Part shown: piece by piece, positions 43,684 to 53,652 of the stretch
Layout: each line of letters starts with the position of its first letter
How positions within the stretch are numbered: position 1 is the first letter of the stretch
Assembly: GCF_000026045.1 (NCBI RefSeq)
Contig: NC_007426.1
Coordinates: 992,001-1,056,000 of the forward strand
DNA length: 64,000 nt
Direction of reading: 5' to 3'
Source: Natronomonas pharaonis DSM 2160
GTDB taxonomy: Archaea > Halobacteriota > Halobacteria > Halobacteriales > Haloarculaceae
Program-made: the position numbers and the translations under genes
Notes under the pieces: model-generated
Databases searched by the model: none
What the model was told of the DNA's origin: nothing
Seen by the model: the letters and a program-made list of their open reading frames with translations, nothing else

Positions 43684-44142
43684 TTACAGAATCAGCGACG
43701 GCTCGCCGAGCAGGCCGGCCGTGACCAACAGCCCGACGGCGAAGACAGCACCGAGCAGGTAGAACGGGCGGGCGTTTCGAGCCGGCTCTCGAATCTTATC
43801 CTCCGCGAGGCCGCGATTGGCACGGGCGCTCCCGATTTCGACGACGGCGGCCAAAAGCAGCCACAGCGCGAGCATCGCGAGTACGACGTAGCCGGGGGTC
43901 GTGCCCGTGAGCCGCTCTGCTGTGTAGCGCGTCCCGGCGAGGTGGCCGCCGGTAGCGAGCAGTACGACAGCGCTGATTCGTGTTATCCATTGGAGCTTTG
44001 AGACGACGCTGGCGAACGCGCCGGGGTCGATTTTGGCGTTCATCGCCAGCGGTAGTACAGCAAGCACAACGAACAGTACCGACCCAGCCCACAGCGCCCC
44101 GAAGGCGGTGTGGAGGGTGTACATGACAGTGTCGACGACCAT
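43684..44142 (-). CDS. CopD-like four-helix membrane protein
   Basis: At 152 residues it has four transmembrane helices. N-terminal MYTLHTAFGALWAGSVLFVV and the WITRISAVVLLATG segment resemble the copper resistance D / haem-binding four-helix family, with a conserved His in helix 1 and a His in helix 2 (TGGHLAG). It may handle haem or copper, or act as an assembly factor. It is convergent with the GNAT-FAH gene, six bases between stops. Confidence 0.65.
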   Translation of the reverse strand: MVVDTVMYTLHTAFGALWAGSVLFVVLAVLPLAMNAKIDPGAFASVVSKLQWITRISAVVLLATGGHLAGTRYTAERLTGTTPGYVVLAMLALWLLLAAVVEIGSARANRGLAEDKIREPARNARPFYLLGAVFAVGLLVTAGLLGEPSLIL

Positions 44143-44204
44143 GCTATCGCTTCGTTCCCGTCCCGGTTACAAAATAGACGCGACTGCGGCAGGCGAGGGG
44201 CTGG

Positions 44205-44813
44205 CTACGACAGTCGCTCCCGCGCCCGTTCGAGGTCCTCGGGCGTGTCGACGCTCTCGAAGCTCCGCAGCGACCCGTGCTCGACGATGGCGTCTCGCTC
44301 GATGACGATGTGGTCGAGCGACGAAAGCGGCGTGATTATTCTGGCGTCCGCCGCTTCGAGCGCCTCGGCGCACGCTTCGGCCATCGGCTCCGGTCGGTAG
44401 ACCGCATGCAGCGGCTCGAACCATTCCTCGGGTCGTGGGACAGCGGCGTCGTGACTGTCGGCGCGCTCGAAGAGATACTCCAGCAGTTCCGGGTCGAGAT
44501 ACGGCATGTCAGCCGCGACGACGGCTGCATACGGGGTTTCAACGGTCGACAGCCCGGTCATGATGCCGGCTGTCGGTCCGCGGTCCGGAACCTCGTCGAC
44601 GGCAAACGTCGGTGACAGCCCCTCAAGCGCCGCCGCGAGCCGCTCTTGCTGGTCGCGCCGGCAGTTGACCACGAGATGGTCAACGACAGCCAGCAGTCGG
44701 TTGGCGACCCGCCGGACCAAGGGAACGCCGGCAACGTCTACGACGGTTTTGTCGACATCGCCCATCCGGGTCGATTGCCCGCCAGCGACGATGACGCCCG
44801 TCCGTTCTCCCAT
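44205..44813 (-). CDS. mobA: Molybdenum cofactor guanylyltransferase MobA
   Basis: The 202-residue nucleotidyltransferase carries the N-terminal GTP-binding signature GVIVAGGQSTRMGDVDKTVV and the metal-binding Asp in AAVVAADMPYLDP. It adds GMP to molybdopterin to give the bis-MGD form used by DMSO reductase-type enzymes. The sulfite-oxidase-like protein in this window uses a different cofactor form, so MobA serves other enzymes. Confidence 0.92.
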   Translation of the reverse strand: MGERTGVIVAGGQSTRMGDVDKTVVDVAGVPLVRRVANRLLAVVDHLVVNCRRDQQERLAAALEGLSPTFAVDEVPDRGPTAGIMTGLSTVETPYAAVVAADMPYLDPELLEYLFERADSHDAAVPRPEEWFEPLHAVYRPEPMAEACAEALEAADARIITPLSSLDHIVIERDAIVEHGSLRSFESVDTPEDLERARERLS

Positions 44814-44934
44814 CGGTCGACGTTCCGCCGCCGGCGCATATCAATCTGCCGCGTGTTCCCGCCATCGCCCAGCCGCTTGCGTCCCGTCGTCCGGGGTGGG
44901 CACGCTTAAGGCCCGCCGCCCGTTTCACCCGAGC

Positions 44935-46002
44935 ATGCAACCACGGGACCTCTCCCACCACGTCGCCTACGAGGCCGGGCGGGGAATCGAGGAAGTCGCC
45001 CGCGAGCTGGGCCTCGACCCCGACGACCTCGTGAAGCTCTCCTCGAACGAGAACCCGTTCGGGCCGTCGCCGAAGGCCGCTGAGGCCATCCGCGAGCACG
45101 CCGACCGGGTCAACTCCTATCCGAAAGCCGCCGCGACCGACCTCCGGGGCGAAATCGGTGACCTGCTCTCGGTCGACGCCGCACAGGTCTGGCTCGGCAA
45201 CGGCGGCGACGGCGCACTCGATTATCTTGCGCGAGCGATGCTCGACCCGGACGACGGGGTGCTTGTTCCCGACCCCGGCTTCGCCTACTACGGGATGAGC
45301 GCCCGCTACCACCACGGACAGGTCAACAGCTACCCCATCGAGAAGGACGACGATTTCGAGCAGTCACCGGACGCGATACTGGAAAGCTACGACGGCGAGC
45401 GAATCGTCTATCTCACGAGCCCGCACAACCCGACCGGCAGCGAGGTGTCGCTTTCGGATGTCGAAGCCGTCGCCGAGGGGACTGACGAGGAGACGCTTGT
45501 CGTCGTCGACGAGGCCTACGGCGAGTTTGCCGACTCGCCGTCCGCGGTCGCACTCGTCGAGGAACGCGACGACGTGGCCGTTCTACGGACGTTCTCGAAG
45601 GCCTACGGGCTGGCCGGCGTGCGGCTGGGGTACGCCGTTGTTCCCGGTGAGTGGGCTGATGCCTACGCCCGCGTCAACACGCCGTTTGCGGCCTCGGAAA
45701 TCGCTTGTCGAGCGGGGCTCGCGGCACTCGAAGACGACGCCCACGTCGAGAAAACCGTCGAGACGGCCCGGTGGGCCCGCGAGTATATCCGGTCGACGCT
45801 CGAGTGCCGGACCTACGAAAGCGCCGGCAACTTCGTCCTCTGTGCGGTCGGCGACGGTGGCGAGGTCGCAGAGGCTGCACAAAAGGAAGGCGTCATCGTC
45901 CGCGATACGACCTCCTTCGGGCTGCCGTCGTGTATCCGCATCACCTGCGGTACCCGCGAGGAGACCAAACGGGCTGTCGAAGTGGTGAACGACCTGCTAT
46001 GA
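44935..46002 (+). CDS. hisC: Histidinol-phosphate aminotransferase
   Basis: This 355-residue class I/II PLP aminotransferase has KLSSNENPFGPSPKA near the N-terminus, TSPHNPTGSEVSL, VVDEAYGEFAD, the PLP Lys in RTFSKAYGLAGVRLGY, and the C-terminal SCIRITCGTREET, all HisC features. ATG 44935 gives MQPRDLSHHVAYEAGRG, the haloarchaeal HisC start; the frame is open further upstream. Its stop overlaps the next ATG. Confidence 0.94.
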   Translation: MQPRDLSHHVAYEAGRGIEEVARELGLDPDDLVKLSSNENPFGPSPKAAEAIREHADRVNSYPKAAATDLRGEIGDLLSVDAAQVWLGNGGDGALDYLARAMLDPDDGVLVPDPGFAYYGMSARYHHGQVNSYPIEKDDDFEQSPDAILESYDGERIVYLTSPHNPTGSEVSLSDVEAVAEGTDEETLVVVDEAYGEFADSPSAVALVEERDDVAVLRTFSKAYGLAGVRLGYAVVPGEWADAYARVNTPFAASEIACRAGLAALEDDAHVEKTVETARWAREYIRSTLECRTYESAGNFVLCAVGDGGEVAEAAQKEGVIVRDTTSFGLPSCIRITCGTREETKRAVEVVNDLL

Positions 46003-46505
46003 GGGTGGCCGTCACCGGAACTCCCGGCACGGGCAAGACGACGGCCACGGAAGCGGTCGAGACGGCCCTCGACGTTATCCACCTCAATGAGCGAATCCGC
46101 GAGGAGGGCCTCGATGCCGGCCGCGACGAGGAGCGGGACAGCCTCGTTGCCGACCTCGACGCTGTGGAGGCAGCGCTGGCCGGCGAGGATGATGCCCTCA
46201 TCGAGTCGCATCTCGCACACCACGTCGACGCCGACCGTGTCGTCGTGCTCCGCTGCCGGCCCGACATACTCCAAGAGCGGCTCGTCGACCGCGGCGAGCC
46301 GGCTGCGAAGGCCGCCGAGAACGCCGAGGCGGAGGCGCTGGACGTGGTGCTCTCCGAGGCCGTCGCCGAGCACGGCCGCGAGTCGGTCTACGAAATCGAC
46401 ACGACGGAGGCGTCGCCGTCGGCAGTCGCCGAGGCTATCGAGGCCGTCATCGACGGCGAGCGTGCTCCCGCGGTCGGAACGGTTGATTTCACCGAACACC
46501 TATGA
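45999..46505 (+). CDS. Adenylate kinase of the Fap7/AK6 type
   Basis: The 168-residue P-loop protein has GTPGTGKTTATEAV (Walker A) and VVVLRCRPDILQERL. A LDVVLSEAVAEHG segment is typical of archaeal Fap7/AK6-like adenylate kinases, which act in small-subunit ribosome maturation as well as AMP phosphorylation. ATG 45999 overlaps the hisC TGA (ATGA), and its own stop overlaps the next start the same way. Confidence 0.87.
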   Translation: MRVAVTGTPGTGKTTATEAVETALDVIHLNERIREEGLDAGRDEERDSLVADLDAVEAALAGEDDALIESHLAHHVDADRVVVLRCRPDILQERLVDRGEPAAKAAENAEAEALDVVLSEAVAEHGRESVYEIDTTEASPSAVAEAIEAVIDGERAPAVGTVDFTEHL

Positions 46506-47131
46506 CGCTCGACAAACTCCGCCCGGTCGCTGAACGCGTCCTGAATCCGTTCGTTGCTGCGGCCGACCGCGTCGGTCTCACGCCGGACGGCGTCAGCGTC
46601 ATCGCCTTCGGATTCGCTGTCGCGGCAGCGGCGGCCTACACCGCCGCGGGCACTGCCGTCGTCGGTGTCGGGCCCGACCCGGCGCTGTACCTCCTCGGCG
46701 CGCTGTTCGTGCTCGGGAACGGCTGGATGGACCTCCTTGACGGCGCGTTAGCCCGCCGGCAGGGGACCGACTCGAAGGCCGGCGACCTCCTCGACCACGT
46801 CCTCGACCGGTATGCGGACATCGTCGTCGTTGCTGGCCTCGCTGCCGGTGCGGAATCGTATCTGCTCGGATTGCTTGCGGTCACCGGCGTCCTGATGACC
46901 TCCTATCTCGGCACGCAGGCGCAGGCGGTCGGCCTCGACCGCGTTTACGGCGGACTCGTCGGTCGTGCCGACCGGCTGGCAGTTATCGGCATCGTGACCG
47001 CCATCGCCGCCGGCTATCCGGAGCCGCTGTGGACGCTTTCGCTCGTCGAGTGGTTGCTCGTTTTCCTCGCGGTTGTCGGTCACCTCACCGCACTCCAGCG
47101 ATTCTACCACTCCATGCGGGCGCTATCGTAG
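46502..47131 (+). CDS. CDP-alcohol phosphatidyltransferase (archaetidylinositol phosphate synthase-like)
   Basis: The 209-residue membrane enzyme has six helices and the CDP-alcohol phosphotransferase motif split over residues ~78-102: LLDGALARRQ then GDLLDHVLDRYAD, with all four Asp and the Gly-Ala-Arg present. It attaches a head group to CDP-archaeol; the likely product class is archaetidylinositol phosphate, by analogy. It is translationally coupled to the adenylate kinase gene. Confidence 0.85.
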   Translation: MTLDKLRPVAERVLNPFVAAADRVGLTPDGVSVIAFGFAVAAAAAYTAAGTAVVGVGPDPALYLLGALFVLGNGWMDLLDGALARRQGTDSKAGDLLDHVLDRYADIVVVAGLAAGAESYLLGLLAVTGVLMTSYLGTQAQAVGLDRVYGGLVGRADRLAVIGIVTAIAAGYPEPLWTLSLVEWLLVFLAVVGHLTALQRFYHSMRALS

Positions 47132-47185
47132 CCGACGGGCGAAACAGGCAGAAAACCCTTTTGTACCGAGCCGATAAGGTCGGGT

Positions 47186-47731
47186 ATGGTCCAGTGTGAG
47201 ATGTGCGGCGCCGAGACGGGGTCGCCGAAGACGGTCAAAATCGAGGGCGCGGAACTCGATGTCTGCGACGACTGTGCCGACTTCGGCACCGAGGTCCAGA
47301 CCCAGGATACGTCGTCGACATCGACGAAGTACTCGACGTCCAGTTCGGGCTCGTCGTCCTCCGGGGGGTCCTCGGGGTCCTCGACCTCGTCCAGCACCGG
47401 CAGCGGGGGCGGAGGCGGTGGCGGCAGCCGCCGGGACATGTTCGACGAGATGGACGAGGTCGTCCAAGACTACGACGACCGCATCCGCGAGGCTCGCGAG
47501 GCGGCCAGCATGACACAGGAAGAGCTGGCGAACTCGCTCAACGAGAAGGCCAGCCTCATCCGCAAGTTGGAACGCGGCGAGGTGCTGCCGAGCGACAGCG
47601 TCCAACGGAAGCTCGAACGCGAACTCGACATCTCGCTTTCGACGGGCGGCGGCTCCGACGACAACGATTGGTCGGGTGGCAGTTCCACCGGCAAGACGAC
47701 GCTGGGCGATGTCGTAAAGCGAAAAGACTAG
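47186..47731 (+). CDS. Archaeal multiprotein bridging factor 1 (aMBF1)
   Basis: The 181-residue protein has an N-terminal zinc ribbon (MVQCEMCGAE ... VCDDCADFG), a Ser/Gly-rich flexible linker (~45-80), and an XRE-type HTH (DDRIREAREAASMTQEELAN, LIRKLERGEVLPSDSV). The C-terminus carries the MBF1 ending GKTTLGDVVKRKD. MBF1 contacts transcription factors and the small ribosomal subunit. A divergent paralogue is encoded at 16471-16968. Confidence 0.9.
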   Translation: MVQCEMCGAETGSPKTVKIEGAELDVCDDCADFGTEVQTQDTSSTSTKYSTSSSGSSSSGGSSGSSTSSSTGSGGGGGGGSRRDMFDEMDEVVQDYDDRIREAREAASMTQEELANSLNEKASLIRKLERGEVLPSDSVQRKLERELDISLSTGGGSDDNDWSGGSSTGKTTLGDVVKRKD

Positions 47732-47737
47732 TCCGGT

Positions 47738-47926
47738 CTACAGCGTCGACTCGAACAGTACGTCGTCCGTCTCGGGGTTGACGACAACTCGTTCTGTATC
47801 TTCGGTCGGCTCATCCAGTTCGACGGCCAAAAGCGGCGCGCCGGTTTTCGGTGCGTAGGTGTACTCGACGACTGTCCCCAGTCGTGGCTCGTCCTCGACC
47901 GGGACCCACACGCGGCGTCCATCCAT
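47738..47926 (-). CDS. 62-residue SH3-like small protein, unknown function
   Basis: The protein MDGRRVWVPVEDEPRLGTVV continues as a string of short beta strands (VEYTYAPKTGAPLLAVELDE, RVVVNPETDDVLFEST), which suggests a small SH3/KOW-like barrel. No family recognised. The frame is open upstream, but the charged, low-complexity extension looks like non-coding readthrough, so ATG 47926 is taken. It ends six bases after the convergent mbf1. Confidence 0.6.
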   Translation of the reverse strand: MDGRRVWVPVEDEPRLGTVVEYTYAPKTGAPLLAVELDEPTEDTERVVVNPETDDVLFESTL

Positions 47927-48073
47927 GTACGAACCCTGTGGCTCCGGCCCCGTGTATGCGTCGGTGCGGCCACGCGTCTTCACCGTCTGCACCGGCCGAT
48001 GGGGGCGCATCCGCCCCGTTCGGCGCTCGAAACGACCCGAACCCCTTTGAACTGAAGTCGAATACGGTCCAGC

Positions 48074-49018
48074 ATGGCAACGGGGTCGGCGGCCGGCGAC
48101 GAACCGACGCTTCTGGGACGGCTCCCGTCGGTTCGCACAGCCGGTCAAACGCTCCTCCGGTCGCTCGTGTTCGCCCCCGGCCGGAGCGCCGCCGTTCTGC
48201 TCGTCGCGCTGCCGTACCTGTGGCTGGGCTACTACGTCGTCGGCGTCGCGGCCGGGCGTGTCGGCGACCCGATTATCGCCGGCGACTGGCTGACGCTGAT
48301 GTTTACCTCGTATGCGCTCGTCTCGTCGCTGGCGCTCGCCCACCGTATCCTGCAAACCGGGCGTTTCGGGCTCTCGGAGTCGTATCTGGTTGATGTCGTC
48401 GTGCTGGTGTGGCTGACCACGTTCTATTTCGTGTGGATGCTCGCTCGGGAGGCAGTGTCGGCTACAACGACGGTCGTCGAACTGTACGCGCCGGTACTGC
48501 ACGGGGAGCCGACGGCTGTCGTGTGGGCAGCGGCGACGGTGCTTACGACTGCCGTCGCCGCTGGCGTTGTCGTCCATCCTCGCGAGGGGAGCAAGCTCTT
48601 TGCCGGCGAGTTCCGGACGGCGCTTGTGACGCTGCCGGCGACGGTGACCGCGCTGACGCTGCTCGTTCGCCCCGGTGGTGACTCGCTTCTGTGGCCGGTG
48701 CTTATCGGGCTGTTTCTCGGCACGCTGCTCGGCGGCCTAATCCGGATTCACATCGTCGCCAGCGCCGCCTCGAAGGGGGTCTTCGCCGCGCTTTCGCTTT
48801 TCGTCTGGGCGTTTGGAACGCTGCTGTGGGTCCTCATCCACCGTCGCCGGCCACCGAACTGGCGAGTCGTACTGACTCACGTCGCGTTCGGAACAACCGA
48901 CCGGAACGCCGACAGCACCGACCGTGACACAGACGGGACGATTGTACAGGAACGGCAGAACCGACCGGGCGACACCCCTGCTATGTCAAGCGACGGAGGT
49001 GACCCAACACGTGACTGA
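48074..49018 (+). CDS. Multi-pass membrane protein of unknown function
   Basis: At 314 residues it has about eight hydrophobic segments (e.g. SAAVLLVALPYLWLGYYVVG, LVDVVVLVWLTTFYFVWMLA, WPVLIGLFLGTLLGGLI) and an acidic Thr/Asp-rich cytoplasmic tail. No motif recognised. The GTG start of the next gene lies inside its stop region (GTGACTGA), so the two are coupled and this may be the first gene of the second archaellum operon. Confidence 0.65.
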   Translation: MATGSAAGDEPTLLGRLPSVRTAGQTLLRSLVFAPGRSAAVLLVALPYLWLGYYVVGVAAGRVGDPIIAGDWLTLMFTSYALVSSLALAHRILQTGRFGLSESYLVDVVVLVWLTTFYFVWMLAREAVSATTTVVELYAPVLHGEPTAVVWAAATVLTTAVAAGVVVHPREGSKLFAGEFRTALVTLPATVTALTLLVRPGGDSLLWPVLIGLFLGTLLGGLIRIHIVASAASKGVFAALSLFVWAFGTLLWVLIHRRRPPNWRVVLTHVAFGTTDRNADSTDRDTDGTIVQERQNRPGDTPAMSSDGGDPTRD

Positions 49019-49244
49019 CAACGGGTTCGACATCCATGCGAATCGCCATCGGCTCAAGCAGCTCAAAGACAGCGGCGACACGAAGCTCTTCGAGAACAGA
49101 GATGATGTCGAATGCCCCGCCTGCGGGGAGCCGTTCTCCCGGCTGTTTTCGACGAAGCAGCGGGCGACGTCGTTCCCGAAAAACGACGGCGCACGGTTCT
49201 GTCTCGTCCGCGACGGGGAGTTCGTCCATCTCTTCAGACACTGA
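49011..49244 (+). CDS. Small zinc-finger protein of the archaellum cluster
   Basis: This 77-residue protein, from a GTG at 49011, has one CxxC pair (DVECPACGEPFSRLF) and a later Cys/His set (ARFCLVRDGEFVHLFRH), consistent with a single zinc site. Similar haloarchaeal proteins are usually labelled 'flagella cluster protein'. It overlaps the preceding membrane protein gene by eight bases and is separated from arlCE by a 326-base promoter region. Confidence 0.7.
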   Translation: MTDNGFDIHANRHRLKQLKDSGDTKLFENRDDVECPACGEPFSRLFSTKQRATSFPKNDGARFCLVRDGEFVHLFRH

Positions 49245-49570
49245 GAGGGCAGTCGTCGTGAACAGCCGACAACACGCCTCTCGGAGTGCTCGCCGGGCAC
49301 GGACGACAGTGGTCCACGAGGCCCTACTTAAACGCCCGGAAATGGCGACGGCCGGCTGTCTGCGCAAACGACGATGAAACTGCATTACTCACGTCGGTTC
49401 GGCCGCCGAATCCAGCGGTGACACGAACGGTGAAATCCCCCAAACCTAATTAGGGCATCTAGACCAATCGTTGGGTAAGACGGCAGACGGTCTGTGTCCG
49501 GCGGACGCTGGCGCCGGGCACTGCTTTCCGACCCGACCGGCGACCAACCGGCAGACACGAGGAATCCACA
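49245..49570 (+). promoter_or_regulatory. Promoter region of the arlCE-arlH-arlI-arlJ-cheF operon
   Basis: No gene seen. A TATA-like CTACTTAAACG lies at ~49325 and a perfect ten-base palindrome CCTAATTAGG at 49445-49454 forms a second AT-rich candidate box, which would start the mRNA near 49475 with a ~95-base leader. GAGGAAT lies about ten bases before the ATG at 49571, a possible RBS. Confidence 0.4.
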
Positions 49571-51208
<1,638 letters not shown>

Positions 51209-51210
51209 TC

Positions 51211-51972
51211 ATGCAGAAGACACGCAACCTTCATTCACTCGGACTCGACGACCACGACCGGCTCAACAAGGAACTCGGGGGCGGCATCCCGAAGGGAAGC
51301 ATCGTCCTCGCGGAGGGTGACTACGGGGCCGGCAAGAGCGCCCTCTCCCAGCGGATGGCCTACGGCTTCTGCGAGGAGGGGACGACGGTCACTTTCCTGT
51401 CGACGGAACTGACAGTCAGTGGCTTCCTCGACCAGATGAATTCACTCTCCTACGACGTCGTCGACCACGTCCTCGATGAGCGGCTGCTGTTCCTCCATGC
51501 CGATATCGACACTGGCGGGGTCCTCTCCGGGGGCAGCGACGACGAGGAATCGCGAATGGACCTGCTGACCCGGTTGATGGAGGCAGAGACGATGTGGACC
51601 GCGGATGTCATCATCATCGATACCTTCGACGCCGTACTGCGAAACGACCCGACCTTCGAGGCGCTCATTCGGCAAAACGAGGAGCGACAGGCGGCCCTCG
51701 AGATTATCTCCTTCTTCCGTGACATGATTTCGGAAGGGAAGGTAATCGTTCTCACTGTCGACCCGTCGACGGTCGACGGCGACGCCATCGGGCCGTTCCG
51801 AGCCATCGCCGACGTGTTCCTCGAACTCGAAATGATAGAGGTCGGCAACGACGTCCGGCGGCAGATATCCGTCAAGCGATTCGCCGGGATGGGCGAACAG
51901 GTCGGTGACACCATCGGATTCTCCGTCCGGTCGGGAACTGGAATCGTCATCGAGAGCCGCAGTATCGCATAA
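51211..51972 (+). CDS. arlH: Archaellum motor ATP-binding protein ArlH (FlaH)
   Basis: The 253-residue RecA/KaiC-like protein has Walker [20 protein letters not shown] and Walker [14 protein letters not shown]. It assembles as a ring on ArlI and regulates its switch between assembly and rotation. In the family the Walker motifs bind ATP with little hydrolysis. Stop and arlI start are three bases apart. Confidence 0.95.
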   Translation: MQKTRNLHSLGLDDHDRLNKELGGGIPKGSIVLAEGDYGAGKSALSQRMAYGFCEEGTTVTFLSTELTVSGFLDQMNSLSYDVVDHVLDERLLFLHADIDTGGVLSGGSDDEESRMDLLTRLMEAETMWTADVIIIDTFDAVLRNDPTFEALIRQNEERQAALEIISFFRDMISEGKVIVLTVDPSTVDGDAIGPFRAIADVFLELEMIEVGNDVRRQISVKRFAGMGEQVGDTIGFSVRSGTGIVIESRSIA

Positions 51973-51975
51973 ACG

Positions 51976-53649
51976 ATGACAGAACAGGGAACCGTCAAGC
52001 CGTCAGACGAGCTTCGGGAGGCAGCGTCACGTCGGCCGCACCTTCGCGAGCATCTCAAGAAGTTCAAGCAGATTACCGGCGAGTTCCCGCTGTTTGTCGA
52101 AGAAGCCGACAGCGAGTACGAGTCAAAACGCCCCAACATTCTCTACCCGGTTGGCGGCCCGATTTACTGTCACATCTACGGTGACGTCGGCCGTGACACG
52201 AAATACTACGCCATCGAGCCGACACTCACCGGCGAAGAACAGCATGTCTTCGAACAAATAAAGGATGAACTCCTCAGGCGGAGCGTCACAAAGCAAGCCC
52301 CGGAAAGCGAAGCCGAGTACGGCGACCGAATCGAGGAGCTGCTCTCGGAGGCGACCCGCATTACCGGCGAAGAGCCGGACAGCATCCTTGAGAACATCAA
52401 ATTCAAACTCGACCCCAACACGAAGGAGATAACCCAAGAGACCTTCGAGGACATTCGATACCGGCTCAACCGCGATATCGTCGGCCTCGGGCCGCTGGAA
52501 CCGGTCATGCGCGACCCGGCCAACGAGGACATTCACGTCATCGGCCCCGACGAGTGCTACGTCGACCACGGTGTCTTCGGGATGTTGAAGACGACTGTCG
52601 ACTTCGGGACCGACGAGGAGTTCGACAACTGGCTGCGGAACATGGGCGAGCGCATCGGCGACCCGCTTAGCGACTCCGACCCCATCGTCGACTCGACGCT
52701 GCCGGACGGCTCCCGTCTGAACGTTATCTACAGCGACGACGTGAGCCTGAAGGGTCCCAGCCTCACCATTCGACAGGGTGACGAAGTGCCGCTCTCGGTC
52801 AATCAGATTACCAACTGGGGTACGCTGTCGCCGGAGCTGGCCGCCTACCTGTGGCTCTGTCTGGAGAACGAACAGACCGTCTTCGTTGTCGGAGAGACCG
52901 CATCCGGCAAGACGACGACGCTAAACAGCATTATGTCGTTCATCCCTCGGGACTCGAAGATATACAGTGCCGAGGACACCGCCGAGGTGCTCCCGCCTCA
53001 CGACACGTGGCAACAGCTCCTGACCCGCGAGGGCGGCGGCGAGGACACCGAAGACGTCGACATGTTCAATCTCGTCGAGGCAGCACTGCGGTCCCGCCCG
53101 GAGTACATCATTGTGGGTGAGGTCCGTGGTGAGGAGGGTCGGATGGCCTTCCAGGCGGCCCAGACCGGCCACCCGGTGATGTTGACGTTCCACGCGTCCG
53201 ACATCGTCTCGATGATTCAGCGCTTTACGGGCGAACCCATCAACGTCCCCGAGACGTTCATGGACAACGCCGACGTGGCGCTGTTCCAGAACCGCGTCAA
53301 GCAGGGCGACGACGTGCTTCGCCGGGTCACAAGCGTCCAAGAAATCGAGGGCTACTCGAAGGAGATGGAAGGTGTAGTCACCCGACAGGTGTTCTACTGG
53401 GACCCCGTCGAGGACGAAATCGTCTTCCAGGGCCGAAACAACTCCTACGTGCTTGAAGACCAGATTGCGGAGCTTCTCGGCTACGCAGACACGAGGCAGA
53501 TATACAACGACCTCCAGTACCGTGCCGACATTATCGAGCGGATGATACAGGAGGATATTCTCGGCTATCACGAGGTCAACGAGGCAATCGCTTCCTTCCA
53601 GCGGGACGGCATCGAAGGGCTTCCGTTCACCGTCGCCCGGAGGGACTAG
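51976..53649 (+). CDS. arlI: Archaellum motor ATPase ArlI (FlaI)
   Basis: The 557-residue type II/IV secretion ATPase hydrolyses ATP for filament assembly and rotation. Motifs present are Walker A VVGETASGKTTTLNS, the Asp box YSAEDTAEVLPPH, Walker B YIIVGEVRGEEGRMAFQA, and the His box TGHPVMLTFHASD. An N-terminal domain with DIVGLGPLEPVMRDPANEDI precedes them. Length is typical for haloarchaea. Confidence 0.96.
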   Translation: MTEQGTVKPSDELREAASRRPHLREHLKKFKQITGEFPLFVEEADSEYESKRPNILYPVGGPIYCHIYGDVGRDTKYYAIEPTLTGEEQHVFEQIKDELLRRSVTKQAPESEAEYGDRIEELLSEATRITGEEPDSILENIKFKLDPNTKEITQETFEDIRYRLNRDIVGLGPLEPVMRDPANEDIHVIGPDECYVDHGVFGMLKTTVDFGTDEEFDNWLRNMGERIGDPLSDSDPIVDSTLPDGSRLNVIYSDDVSLKGPSLTIRQGDEVPLSVNQITNWGTLSPELAAYLWLCLENEQTVFVVGETASGKTTTLNSIMSFIPRDSKIYSAEDTAEVLPPHDTWQQLLTREGGGEDTEDVDMFNLVEAALRSRPEYIIVGEVRGEEGRMAFQAAQTGHPVMLTFHASDIVSMIQRFTGEPINVPETFMDNADVALFQNRVKQGDDVLRRVTSVQEIEGYSKEMEGVVTRQVFYWDPVEDEIVFQGRNNSYVLEDQIAELLGYADTRQIYNDLQYRADIIERMIQEDILGYHEVNEAIASFQRDGIEGLPFTVARRD

Positions 53650-53652
53650 CCA

